DNA of 64,000 nt, taken from positions 1 to 64,000 of the forward strand of contig CALIUY010000002.1 of NCBI GenBank assembly GCA_938048455.1, written 5' to 3'. Made by a program: the position numbers and the translations under genes. This document shows, piece after piece, positions 21,155-30,865 of this stretch. The DNA is from an uncultured Desulfobacterales bacterium. GTDB taxonomy: Bacteria; Desulfobacterota; Desulfobacteria; Desulfobacterales; SpSt-501. How positions within the stretch are numbered: position 1 is the stretch's first letter; each line of letters starts with the position of its first letter. Below the pieces are notes generated by a model, which was not told the origin of the DNA, made no database searches, and saw only the letters and a program-made list of their open reading frames with translations.

Positions 21155-21292
21155 GGATCCTCTCCCGCTTTCCGCCGGATGCCGCTGAACGCCCCCCTCT
21201 GCCGCAGCATGGGCGGGGTGCCCGCGACACGGGGATGACCTCTCCGCAGCGGCGGTGTCCCGAGAGTGCCGGACGTTGGGATCCGCTCTTGA

Positions 21293-22348
21293 TCAAGAGC
21301 CGAAAGTCGGGCCTCGGGGATCCTTCCGGAATCCCAGACCGTTCAACAAGGCGGCATGGCCGGCGAACCATGCCGCCGCTTTTTCCTGAAACGGACCCTT
21401 CAAACCCAAAGAAGCGACGACCGTCTGCACGCAATCGAGTATCCCGGCGGCGAGCAAGCGATCCTCGACCGGGATCTCGAGGTGTATTCTCCCTTCCGCA
21501 TAATGGAACTCCTTGGCGAAGGGGTCGAGGAACCCATACCGGTCCGCCGCCTGGAGAGCGGCTTTGCGCCACAGGGCCCCGAAATCGGCGGCTTTGCGCT
21601 GCTCCCGGCAAAGCGATTCGACAAGTTGCAAAAGCTCCTCCAGCGCCGCAATCAACCCCCGGCCGTTTTCTGCGGATTGCCTCCGGGAATCGAGGGGCTT
21701 GCGGTTTTTTTCCCCTCGAAGGGGGGTCCCGTCGATCGGGATCGTCCGGCTTTCCTCCGGAACCGAAACGGTGCTGACCTGAAAGGATCCGCCTTTGGCC
21801 TTGATCTCCTCGGACAGACGGCTGCGCACGGAGGCGATCGATTGCGGGGACTCGCTCGAGTCAAGGCGGGCATGGACGATTTCGCCGGCTTGGAAGAAAA
21901 GAATCCCGGAGATCGATCCGTCGTGGGATGCCGCCTCGATGAAGCCGTTGAGCCGTTCGCGGGACATCTTCGTGATCAGGCGATCCAGATCCGTGATGTC
22001 GCTGGTGAGGTCGCGGTGCAGGGGACGGGCGTTGATCGCCTGGGCCCAGAAACGGACCAGCGCGGGATCGATTTCGTATACGCTGACCTGGAAATTCTGC
22101 CGTTCGGATGCCTCGAGAAGCAAGGCGGCGGCCTGCTCATCCTGCAGGGTCTTCTGACCGCTTACGCAGAAGGCCCCGATGCATTCGCCGGAATCGAGAT
22201 AAAATACCCCCTCGGTGGTCGCCGCTTTCAGGTGAATCGCGCAGGCGGAGGATTCGTTCCGATGGTGATCGATAAATTTCGGCAGGTGGAGATAATACGA
22301 TTGCAGACCCTTCAGGATGGGCTTTTCCACCGGGATGACAAGCCTCAT
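21293..22348 (-). CDS. DUF4388-like protein (possibly tandem domains)
   Basis: TTEGVFYLDSGECIGAFCVSGQK and NGFIEAASHDGSISGILFFQAGEIVHARLD resemble the DUF4388 pattern also seen at 44.8 kb. Confidence 0.5.
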   Translation of the reverse strand: MRLVIPVEKPILKGLQSYYLHLPKFIDHHRNESSACAIHLKAATTEGVFYLDSGECIGAFCVSGQKTLQDEQAAALLLEASERQNFQVSVYEIDPALVRFWAQAINARPLHRDLTSDITDLDRLITKMSRERLNGFIEAASHDGSISGILFFQAGEIVHARLDSSESPQSIASVRSRLSEEIKAKGGSFQVSTVSVPEESRTIPIDGTPLRGEKNRKPLDSRRQSAENGRGLIAALEELLQLVESLCREQRKAADFGALWRKAALQAADRYGFLDPFAKEFHYAEGRIHLEIPVEDRLLAAGILDCVQTVVASLGLKGPFQEKAAAWFAGHAALLNGLGFRKDPRGPTFGS

Positions 22349-22527
22349 GTCTCCTCGCTGCGCTCGATGATCCTCAGTCCAGGCTATTGGCCCTTATCGG
22401 TCGGCGGCGGGAAAACTTTAGTGGGATTCTCTCCACCCATTTTAGGGGACGTCCATTGATATATTGGTTGCGTTTGCCGACAGGGTTGTTCTTCTGTCCT
22501 GCGCGTGAAAAGGGATGCGGGGGAGGG

Positions 22528-25416
22528 CTATCCGTTCCCCGAAGTTTCGCTGCGGGTGATTTTCCGGAGTGCTTGAGCGAGGTCGTTCATGGTGAGGGGC
22601 TTGTAGAGGAAGGCCTGGATCCCGCAGCCGCGGGCTTTTTCTTCGTTGGTCTTATCGGAAAAGCCGGTGCAGAGGACGATGGGGGTGTGGGGCCGGATTT
22701 GGAGGATTTCTTTGGCCAGGCTCATCCCGTTCATGTGGGGCATGGTCATGTCGGTGACGACGGCGGTGAATTTTTCCGGGTTGGCGCGAAAGGCGGCCAA
22801 GGCCTCCAGCGGAGAGGTCCGGGGCTCGGGGGTGTAGCCCAGATGCGCGAGCATGTGGCGGCCGAGCTCCACCAAGGCGGGTTCGTCGTCGACGAAGAGC
22901 ACGGTGCCTGAGCCGCGGGGAATTTCCCGGGCGGCGGGCGTGAGGGGTTCGGTGGAGGGAAGGGTTTCGGCGGCGGGGAGAAAGATGTGCATTTCGGTCC
23001 CTTTTTCGGGTTCGCTGTAGACGCGAAGGAAGCCGCCGTGGTTTTTGACGATGCCGTGGACGACGGCCAAGCCGAGGCCGGTTCCCTTGCCGGCGGGTTT
23101 GGTGGTGAAGTAGGGGTCGAAGATGCGGTTCAGGTGTTCGGGGGGGATGCCGCAGCCGGTGTCGGCGACGGTGAGGTGGAGGAAGGTGCCGGGTTCGGTG
23201 TCGGGCTGGAAGCGGAGGTCTTCGGCGGAAAGCTGGGCGGTTTCGAGACGGATTTCGATGGTGCCGCCGTCCTGGTCTTCCATGGCGTGGGCGGCGTTGG
23301 TGCAGAGGTTCATGAGGACCTGCTGCATCTGGGTGGGATCGGCCAGGAGGGCGGGAAGGTGGGCCTCGATGTGTTGTCGGACCTCGATGGAGGCGGGCAG
23401 GGTGGATTTGAGGAACTGCCAGGTTTCCTTGACGACGGGTTTGAGGTTGAGCAGGATTTTCTCCTGGGTGCCGCGGCGGCTGAAGGCGAGGATCTGCTTG
23501 ATGAGCTCCTTGGCGCGGCCGGAGGCGGCCAGGAGCTGTCGAAGGCAGGCGCGGTCGGCCTCGGAGAGGCCCTCGGAGAGCTCCAGAAGGTTGGCGTTGC
23601 CGATGATGACGGCGAGGATGTTGTTGAAGTCGTGGGCCACCCCGCCGGCCAGCGTGCCGATCGCCTCGATCTTTTGCGCCTGCTGGAGCTGCAGTTCCAG
23701 CTTGCGCCGCTCCTGCTCGGCCTGGACCCGGCCGCTCATGTCGGTCACGAAGGCGTAGGCAATCCCCTCGCCCTCGTGAAAGAAAAAGCTGACGGTGATT
23801 TCGACGGGAAAGAGGGTACCGTCCTTGCGGCGAAGCCTTCGCTGGATGACCGCCGAATGGGTTTGGCGAAGCAGCTTTCGGAATTCCCGAAAGCTCTCCC
23901 AAGTATAGTCCGGATCCACATCGAGAACCGTCCTCTGCAGAAGTTCTTCCCGGTTGTAGCCCAGCATGCGGCAGGCATGCTCGTTGACCTCCAGGAAACG
24001 GGCGTCATCGGCGATGCGGAAAATCCCCATCGCCGCATTGTCGATGCAGAAGCGGGCCAGCCGCAGCTCATCCTCGGCCTTCCGGCGCTGGGTGATGTTC
24101 TGGATGAGCGAGACGAAGTGCAGTGCTTGCCCTTCGGGGTTGCGGGCCAGGTGAATGTGGAAGATCGTCCAGACGACGCTTCCGTCGCGATGCAAAAGCC
24201 GCCGCTCGTGGTGCCCATACTGAATGCGGCCGCTTAAAAGGTCCTCCAAGATCCTTCTGCGTTCCTCGCGGTCCTCGGGGTGAACGAAACGTTCGACCGC
24301 CTGGCCGATCAACCGGCTGGGCTCGTAGCCGATCATGGCCGCAAGCGTCCGGTTCACCTCGAGAAAGACGCCCTCCGGGGAGACGATGCTCATGCCGATC
24401 GAGGCCTCTTCGAAGGCCCGGCGGTAACGCGCTTCGCTGCGGGCAAGCTCCAGCCGGGCCCGATTCATGTCTGCGATCTGACGGTGGATCTGTTCTCCCA
24501 TCTTCTCGTAGGTGCGGGCGAGCTTGCCGATCTCGTCGTCCCGTTCCCGCACCGCGGTCGTTTCAGGTGTGGAGGAAGGATCGGCCCCAAAGCGCTCCAC
24601 CGCTTGGGCGAGATCATGAATGGGCTGGATGAGGGTCTGGACGGTTCGTCGGTTGAGAAAATAAAGCGTCAAGAGCGTCACCCCCAAAACGAGGCCCAAC
24701 GCCAGGAGGATCTGGTGAATTTTCGCCTCGGTGTAGTGGGTGAGTTCGCGCTCGACCGCGCGTCCCAGATCGCTGGCAATTCGGGCGGCCCCCATGAACT
24801 CTTCCAGGTAGGTGGTGGCCGCGGCCATGAGGGTACGGCCGGAGACGGGGACCTGCACGGGGCAGACCGCCATGTATTTGCGGGTCCGGAATTGGTCCGG
24901 TTCGATCCACTCGTAAAAGCCCGCATCTTCCTTGCCCTCCGGCGGAGCGTTGTAGATGTTCCACCAATCGGGGAGCGTTTCGGCGAGTCCCGCCAGGGAA
25001 CGGTCGATCAGGTCGGGATTGGGGTGGAAGCGCATGATGCCCGTTCCGGCCTCGTAGAGCGCCGTGTACCCCGTGATGCCGACGCGCTGGATGGCGATGC
25101 GGGAGAAGACCTCGCTTCGGCGGAGCTCTTCGATCGTCACGTCCGGGTGTTCGCGGAGGTAGGCCTCGACTTGCCCGGCGACATCCTTGGCGCGGGCCAT
25201 GATCTGAAGGCCGCCGTCGCCGGAGACCATGAGTTCGATCATCGATTCCAGGCGCTGGAGCGACCCCGTGATCAACTGCGTCACGTGGTGCCGGGCGGCC
25301 AAGGCCCCTGCGGCCAGGACGAGAAAAAAGACGAGCAGCGGGGCCACCGACAGCGCAAGCATGTTGCGTCGGAGGCTGTCGGCCAGCGATCGACGCGGAA
25401 TCAACGGCTCCGCCAT
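22528..25416 (-). CDS. Hybrid sensor histidine kinase (TM sensor-HAMP-PAS-PAS-HisKA-HATPase-REC)
   Basis: Start MAEPLIPRRSLADSL; GGVAHDFNNILAVIIGNANLLEL (H box), DTGCGIPPEHLNRIFDPYFTTKPAGKGTGLGLAVVHGIV, C-terminal VLFVDDEPALVELGRHML..VVTDMTMPHMNGM. Confidence 0.92.
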   Translation of the reverse strand: MAEPLIPRRSLADSLRRNMLALSVAPLLVFFLVLAAGALAARHHVTQLITGSLQRLESMIELMVSGDGGLQIMARAKDVAGQVEAYLREHPDVTIEELRRSEVFSRIAIQRVGITGYTALYEAGTGIMRFHPNPDLIDRSLAGLAETLPDWWNIYNAPPEGKEDAGFYEWIEPDQFRTRKYMAVCPVQVPVSGRTLMAAATTYLEEFMGAARIASDLGRAVERELTHYTEAKIHQILLALGLVLGVTLLTLYFLNRRTVQTLIQPIHDLAQAVERFGADPSSTPETTAVRERDDEIGKLARTYEKMGEQIHRQIADMNRARLELARSEARYRRAFEEASIGMSIVSPEGVFLEVNRTLAAMIGYEPSRLIGQAVERFVHPEDREERRRILEDLLSGRIQYGHHERRLLHRDGSVVWTIFHIHLARNPEGQALHFVSLIQNITQRRKAEDELRLARFCIDNAAMGIFRIADDARFLEVNEHACRMLGYNREELLQRTVLDVDPDYTWESFREFRKLLRQTHSAVIQRRLRRKDGTLFPVEITVSFFFHEGEGIAYAFVTDMSGRVQAEQERRKLELQLQQAQKIEAIGTLAGGVAHDFNNILAVIIGNANLLELSEGLSEADRACLRQLLAASGRAKELIKQILAFSRRGTQEKILLNLKPVVKETWQFLKSTLPASIEVRQHIEAHLPALLADPTQMQQVLMNLCTNAAHAMEDQDGGTIEIRLETAQLSAEDLRFQPDTEPGTFLHLTVADTGCGIPPEHLNRIFDPYFTTKPAGKGTGLGLAVVHGIVKNHGGFLRVYSEPEKGTEMHIFLPAAETLPSTEPLTPAAREIPRGSGTVLFVDDEPALVELGRHMLAHLGYTPEPRTSPLEALAAFRANPEKFTAVVTDMTMPHMNGMSLAKEILQIRPHTPIVLCTGFSDKTNEEKARGCGIQAFLYKPLTMNDLAQALRKITRSETSGNG

Positions 25417-25659
25417 CGGAACCCTCCTTCCTGTCTTGTTCTCCCTGCCCTGAAGGTGCGCCCGCGGAGTGATGCCGCCGAGTTTCCTCGTTATGCCTTT
25501 CGATCCCGCTGCAGAATCCCTTTGCAAAGGGGTATCGTTACATCACCCGTCGGACTTTAGAGCGTAGGGAGGGTTTGCCGCCCGCCGCCGCTCCGCTGCG
25601 GGCCACGCGGCGGAGCGATCGTTCGGGGCCTTTGTCCGCGGGCAATGCCTGAAAAAGCC

Positions 25660-28356
25660 TCACGGCGTTCCTCGAGGGAGAGCGCCGGAAACGACCCTTT
25701 GCAACGCGTCGGCCAGCTCGGCCAGGGTAAGCGGTTTGTAGAGAAAGGCGCGGACACCGGCGGCGCGGGCCTTCTCCTCTACGCCCTGGTCGCTGAAGCC
25801 GGTGCAGAGAATCACGGGAATTGCGGGATGGATTTCCAACAATCGTCTGGCCAGCTGCACGCCGTTCATTTGAGGCATGGTGAGGTCGGTGACGACCGCC
25901 CGATAGCGAAGGGGATGGCTGCGGAAGGCTTCCAGGGCTTCGATCGGGCTGGTTCGGGTTTCCGGGCTGTAGCCGAGGCGGGCGAGCATCTGGCGTCCCA
26001 TTTCGGCGAGCGCCGGCTCGTCGTCCACGAACAGGACTCCCCCCTCGCCCCGCGGGATCGTCGTTGGGGAAGGCGGGGGTGGCGCCTCGGCCGTGAGCGG
26101 TGTCGCCGCGGGCAGGTAGACCTGGATTTCGGTTCTGAGGCCGAGCCGGCTTTCGACGTGGATGAATCCTCCGTGCTGACTCACGATGCCGTGAACGACC
26201 GAGAGACCGAGCCCCGTTCCTTTGCCGGGCGGTTTGGTGGTGAAGTAAGGATCGAAGATGCGATCGCGAATGCGCGGATCGATGCCACAGCCGGTGTCGG
26301 CGACGGCGATGCGGACAAAGCGGCCGGCCTCGATCCCGGTTTGATAGCGCGCCTCCTCCTCGGAGAGCTCTACCGGCTCGAGGCGGATCTCCATCCGCTG
26401 CCGCTCGGAGTTTTCCATGGCATGGGCGGCGTTGGTGCAGAGGTTCATGAGCACTTGCTGGATCTGGGTGGGGTCGGCCAGAACCGGCGGCAACTCGCTC
26501 GGAATGAACGCATGGATCTCGATCGAGGAGGGAATCGTCGATTTGAGGAATTGCACGGTCTCCTGGACGAGCGGCTTGAGGTTGAGCAGGATTTTTTCCT
26601 GGAAGCCGCGGCGGCTGAAGGCCAGCACCTGCTTGACGAGCCCGCGGGCCCGGCCGGCGGCGGCCAGGATCTGCTGCAGGCTTGCTCGTTCGCCTGCGGA
26701 AAGCGATCCGGAAAGTTCGAGAAGATTGGCGTTGCCGATGATGACGGCGAGGATGTTGTTGAAATCGTGGGCCACCCCGCCGGCGAGCGTCCCGATCGCC
26801 TCCATCTTCTGGGCCTGCTGAAGCTGCATCTCCAGGCGTTTTCTTTCCTCTTCGGCCTGCCGGATCTCGGTCAGATCGATCACCACGCCGCGCAGGCCGA
26901 CCGGCATTTCGTCTTTCAGGATCTTTCCCGCCAGGATCCGCACCGGAAAGGAGCTTCCGTCCTTGCGCAGCGCCATGTATTCGGGAGAATCGATCTTCTT
27001 CCCGTCGAGGATCCCGCGAATGTCTCGGGCGATGCGCTCCCGGTCTTGCGGCGCGAAGGCATCGAGCACATGGAAGCCGGAGGCGAGGTCTTCCGGCCGG
27101 TACCCGAAGAGGGTGTGCCCTTTCTGGTTGAGATAGATCAGGTGGCCCTCGGCATCGATTTCGAAGATCCCCTGCGGCAGGAACTCGGCGAGCTCGCGGT
27201 ACTTGCGCTCGGCCTCCTGGAGCTGGCGGTCGATCTCGCGCATGCGGGTGATGTCGCGGGTGATCGAGAGGATCACCTTTTCGCCCTGAAGCTCGAGCAC
27301 CCGGGCGGACATGAGGCCGATCCCGGTCTTTCCGGATTTACGGCGGAAACGCGCCTCCAGGTTTTCGACATGCCCTCCCTGTTGCAATCCCTCGATCAGA
27401 CGCTCGCGGTCGCGGGGGTCGTCCCAGATGTCGAGCTCAAAGGAGGTTCTGCCGATCGTCTCCTCCCGCGTGTAGCCGGTCAGGCGCGAAAAGCCCTCGT
27501 TGATGTCGAGAAAGAGGCCGTCGGCGAGGCGGTTCAGGTTGATCGCATCGGGGCTCGTGTGGAAGGCGAGCCGGAATTTTTCCTCGCTCTGCCGCAATGC
27601 CTCCTCGAATTTGCGGCGTTCAGTGACATCGGTGATGAACCCCTCGATCGCCAGACATTCGCCTGAGGGCGCGAAGACCCCCTGGCCCGCCTCCCAGACC
27701 CATTTTTCTTCACCCGTTGCGGTCCGCAGGCGATAGCTGAGCTGAAACCGGCTGCGACGGCCGAGGGCCTCCTGGACGCCCGCCCAGACGGCGCGCCGAT
27801 CCTCGGGGTGGATGAGACGAGCGTAAGAGACCTCCCGGTTCCCGATGAGATGCTCCGGGGGATAGCCGGTCAGCTCAAGGCAACCCTCGCTCACATATTC
27901 CATGGTCCAGGAAGGATCGTTGCGGCAGCGGTAGGCCATGCCCGGCAGGTTGGCCCGGAGGGTGGCGAGGCGACGCTCGCTTTCGGCGAGGCGGGCTTCG
28001 GCCAGGGCGCGGTCCCCGGCATCGTGGACGAACGCACAAACCAAGTCCTGTCCTCTCCAGGCGAACGGGGAGGCGGCCACCTCTACGGTGACTGCCGAGC
28101 CGTCGGCCCGAAGGTGGCGATCGATCCAGATCCTGCCCGGGGACGGCCCGGTCTCGTTCGCGGGATCCCTCTGTGCCGGATCGGCGCTCAGCTGCCCGAA
28201 GGTCATCGCCTGCAGCTCTTCGGCGCGCCGGCCATAGAAACGGCAGGCCGCGGCGTTCGCCGCCAGGATCTTTCCCGTTTCCCGCTCCAACAGCAGGATC
28301 GAAACCGGCGCCTCCTCGAAGAAGCGCTCGAAAACCTCCGACCGTGTTTTCTCCAT
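25660..28356 (-). CDS. Soluble hybrid sensor histidine kinase (multi-PAS-HisKA-HATPase-REC)
   Basis: Several PAS/PAC blocks (TGYTREETIG, FGYRPEDLASG), GGVAHDFNNILAVIIGNANLLEL, DTGCGIDPRIRDRIFDPYFTTKPPGKGTGLGLSVVHGIV, VLFVDDEPALAEMGRQML; no TM segment. Confidence 0.92.
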   Translation of the reverse strand: MEKTRSEVFERFFEEAPVSILLLERETGKILAANAAACRFYGRRAEELQAMTFGQLSADPAQRDPANETGPSPGRIWIDRHLRADGSAVTVEVAASPFAWRGQDLVCAFVHDAGDRALAEARLAESERRLATLRANLPGMAYRCRNDPSWTMEYVSEGCLELTGYPPEHLIGNREVSYARLIHPEDRRAVWAGVQEALGRRSRFQLSYRLRTATGEEKWVWEAGQGVFAPSGECLAIEGFITDVTERRKFEEALRQSEEKFRLAFHTSPDAINLNRLADGLFLDINEGFSRLTGYTREETIGRTSFELDIWDDPRDRERLIEGLQQGGHVENLEARFRRKSGKTGIGLMSARVLELQGEKVILSITRDITRMREIDRQLQEAERKYRELAEFLPQGIFEIDAEGHLIYLNQKGHTLFGYRPEDLASGFHVLDAFAPQDRERIARDIRGILDGKKIDSPEYMALRKDGSSFPVRILAGKILKDEMPVGLRGVVIDLTEIRQAEEERKRLEMQLQQAQKMEAIGTLAGGVAHDFNNILAVIIGNANLLELSGSLSAGERASLQQILAAAGRARGLVKQVLAFSRRGFQEKILLNLKPLVQETVQFLKSTIPSSIEIHAFIPSELPPVLADPTQIQQVLMNLCTNAAHAMENSERQRMEIRLEPVELSEEEARYQTGIEAGRFVRIAVADTGCGIDPRIRDRIFDPYFTTKPPGKGTGLGLSVVHGIVSQHGGFIHVESRLGLRTEIQVYLPAATPLTAEAPPPPSPTTIPRGEGGVLFVDDEPALAEMGRQMLARLGYSPETRTSPIEALEAFRSHPLRYRAVVTDLTMPQMNGVQLARRLLEIHPAIPVILCTGFSDQGVEEKARAAGVRAFLYKPLTLAELADALQRVVSGALPRGTP

Positions 28357-28374
28357 AAACGGCTCCGCGGGGTC

Positions 28375-29025
28375 TCAGCTCCTCCGGGGTTTTCCGCCGC
28401 GGCGCTTGCGCACCGAAAAGCCGAAGCGGCCGATCGTTTGACCCAGAGCGGCGTAATCGCCGTGGAGGTAGGCGATGAGGCCGGCTTTTTCCAGGGCGAG
28501 GCGTCCTTTGCCGTCCAGAAGGGAGGCGCTCACCTGAACGGCCACAATTTCGGCGAGAAACAGGGTGTGCGAGCCCAAGGGAATCGTTTTCGTGGTGCGG
28601 CACTCGAGATTCACCGGGCACTCGGCCACAATCGGACAGGAGACCCGACTCCCGGGAAGGGGGGTCAGCCCGGTTGCGGCGAACTTGTCGACGTCGCGGC
28701 CGGATTTCACGCCGCACCAGTCCACGTGGCGTGCGAGATCGGCGCTCGGCAGGTTGACGACGAACTGGCCGGTTTTTTTGAGCATGGGGAAGGAAAAACG
28801 CTCGGGCCGCACGGCGATCGAAACCATGGGCGGCTCGGAGCAGACCGTGCCGACCCAGGCAATCGTGATCAGATTCGGCGGAAAGCCCCGGAAGCCGCCG
28901 CAGCTTACGAGCACCACCGGCACCGGAGCGAGGAGGTTTCCCGGCTTCCAGGCGCGTTTCGGGGGCGGCGAGGCTTTCCGACCGCCGGTGCGGCGGAGAG
29001 GAGGGGATAAGCTTTTGGAAGTCAT
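28375..29025 (-). CDS. Flavin reductase-like family protein
   Basis: NLITIAWVGTVCSEPPMVSIAVRPERFSFPMLKKTGQFVVNLPSADLARHVDWCGVKSGRDVDKF. Confidence 0.87.
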   Translation of the reverse strand: MTSKSLSPPLRRTGGRKASPPPKRAWKPGNLLAPVPVVLVSCGGFRGFPPNLITIAWVGTVCSEPPMVSIAVRPERFSFPMLKKTGQFVVNLPSADLARHVDWCGVKSGRDVDKFAATGLTPLPGSRVSCPIVAECPVNLECRTTKTIPLGSHTLFLAEIVAVQVSASLLDGKGRLALEKAGLIAYLHGDYAALGQTIGRFGFSVRKRRGGKPRRS

Positions 29026-30395
29026 CGAATGTCTCCCGTGGTTTCCGCCGCCGGCCTTTCGATGGCCACAAGCGGCAGGTTTTCCGGAAGGCCGGCCGCG
29101 GCCAAGCGGAAGCGCTCGAGCGCCCTTCGGAGGGTTTCGATCTCCATGGACGGGGCCGTCGCCTCCGGGGCAGCCGCGCCTAACCGGTCGAGGGCGGTGC
29201 AGACCCGCTCGAGGGTCAGCAGGCGGGGATCCAACGCCGGAAGAAAAAGCGGGACTTTCCCGGAAGACGCAGGGATCTCGCAGAGAATTCCCGCGGCGAC
29301 GAGGGCGGCGGCGGCCTCCCGAGCCGCCCGCACCGGCATTCCCGACTCACGGGCGAGCTTCCGAATGTCCCCCGCCCCTTCCCCGGCCTGGAAACGCCGC
29401 GCCGCCGCGCGGGCAAGACCGCAGGCGGCGATTTTCCGGTCCTCGGCGCTGAATAGCCGCCCGCCGCGGGCGATGCCGCCTCCTTCGCTGTGCTCCCAGG
29501 CGATGGACAGTTCCGCGCCGAAGAGAAAGATCATCCAGCTTGTCTGCATCCAGACGAGAAAGAGCGGGATGGCGGCGAAACTGCCGTAAATCGCGTTTTT
29601 CTCGGCCGCCCCGACCTGGAGATCGACGATGATCCACTGGACGGCGAGGTAGAGAACCGCCGCGACGGCGGCGCCGAAAGAAGCCGCCGCCAGGCTGACG
29701 GGGGCGTTGGGCATCGCCTTGTAGAAGAGGGCGAAGAGCGCCCACATGAGGAGCAGGGGCACGAGTTTCAATGCGGCCTGAACGAGGGGGCCGATCGCCT
29801 GCAGGAGCTCGAAGCGCGCCGCAAGCAGCGCAAACTGGTTGCCCGCGAAAACGCTAGCGCTGCCGGCGACGAGAAAGAGAATCGGGGCGCAAAGCAGCAC
29901 GGCCAGATAGTCGGCGAAGCGCCGGGCGAGGTTCCGCGGGGTCTTCACCTCCCACATGGCGTTCAGGGCGGACTCGATCTGCTTCATCACCTTGACCGCC
30001 GACCAGAACATCACCAGAACCCCCACGCCCGCGATCACCCCCCCGCGGGCGTTTTCCAGCAGGTTGCGGGAGAAGGTGAGGATACGCTCGAGCAGCGCCT
30101 CCTGGCCGGCCATCTGTTCGATGAGCCGGCGCTCGAGCATTTTTTCCAGGCCGAAACCCTTGGCGATGCCGAAGAGCACGGCAACAAGGGGCACGATCGA
30201 GAGCAGGGTGTAAAAGGTGAGCGCCGAGGCGCGCAGCATGGCCTGGTCGGCGAAGAACTCCCGGACGGCGGTCGTCGCAATCCGCAGCGCACGCAAGAGG
30301 GCGGCACGCCGCCGCGGGAGATCCTCGAGTCTCGGACGCCAGATCTCCTCCGCCAAAAAATTTCTTCCCCGCGAGAGCAGCCGTCGAAAGGACAA
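29022..30395 (-). CDS. YihY/BrkB family inner membrane protein
   Basis: ASALTFYTLLSIVPLVAVLFGIAKGFG, YLAVQWIIVDLQVGAAEKNAIYGSFAAIPLFLVWMQTSWMIFLFGAELS. Confidence 0.9.
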   Translation of the reverse strand: MSFRRLLSRGRNFLAEEIWRPRLEDLPRRRAALLRALRIATTAVREFFADQAMLRASALTFYTLLSIVPLVAVLFGIAKGFGLEKMLERRLIEQMAGQEALLERILTFSRNLLENARGGVIAGVGVLVMFWSAVKVMKQIESALNAMWEVKTPRNLARRFADYLAVLLCAPILFLVAGSASVFAGNQFALLAARFELLQAIGPLVQAALKLVPLLLMWALFALFYKAMPNAPVSLAAASFGAAVAAVLYLAVQWIIVDLQVGAAEKNAIYGSFAAIPLFLVWMQTSWMIFLFGAELSIAWEHSEGGGIARGGRLFSAEDRKIAACGLARAAARRFQAGEGAGDIRKLARESGMPVRAAREAAAALVAAGILCEIPASSGKVPLFLPALDPRLLTLERVCTALDRLGAAAPEATAPSMEIETLRRALERFRLAAAGLPENLPLVAIERPAAETTGDIR

Positions 30396-30414
30396 GACGC
30401 CTCCTGCTGGAAAA

Positions 30415-30777
30415 TCAAAAACTGAGGACGGTACTGTCGAGGGCGAGCTCGATCAGCTCCTCCCCTTTGGCCATGCGGGCGCCGGAAATGAGATCCTCGG
30501 GGGCGATCTGCCGCGTGACCGCGCAAGGCGTGCAGACGAGAAGCGGCACTTCATATTCCTGGAGGTAGAGCAGGTGGTCGGCGGCGGAATCCCCCGTCGC
30601 CGCCTGGAGGTGGTCGGCGATGCCGCGCTTGGCGATGTAAACTCCTTCGTCGAGCAAAAAGACCGCGCAGTCCGCCCCTTTCTTTTTCGCCGTCATGGCG
30701 AAGAAGAGGGCGCGGGTGGCGCGATTGGGGTTGTCGGTGCCGCAGGAGAGAACAACAAGAATGCGCTGGTTCATCAA
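30415..30777 (-). CDS. DsrE family protein
   Basis: ILVVLSCGTDNPNRATRALFFAMTAKKKGADCAVFLLDEGVYIAKRG.. VPLLVCTPCAVTRQI. Confidence 0.8.
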   Translation of the reverse strand: MMNQRILVVLSCGTDNPNRATRALFFAMTAKKKGADCAVFLLDEGVYIAKRGIADHLQAATGDSAADHLLYLQEYEVPLLVCTPCAVTRQIAPEDLISGARMAKGEELIELALDSTVLSF

Positions 30778-30865
30778 GGGTCCTCCTTCAAAACCGGCGG
30801 TGGGCTCCGGGGGGCAACGACGGCATCACAGCAGAAAGACAAAAAAAGCGCAAGCAGGCGGCGGA

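Noticed and set aside
22987-24237. 416-aa plus-strand ORF opposite the hybrid kinase
   Set aside because: GC-rich shadow ORF; the minus frame encodes unambiguous HisKA/HATPase/REC motifs and the plus translation is low-complexity and unrecognisable.
25645-27666. 673-aa plus-strand ORF opposite the second hybrid kinase
   Set aside because: Antisense to a clear PAS-kinase-REC gene; no recognisable domain.
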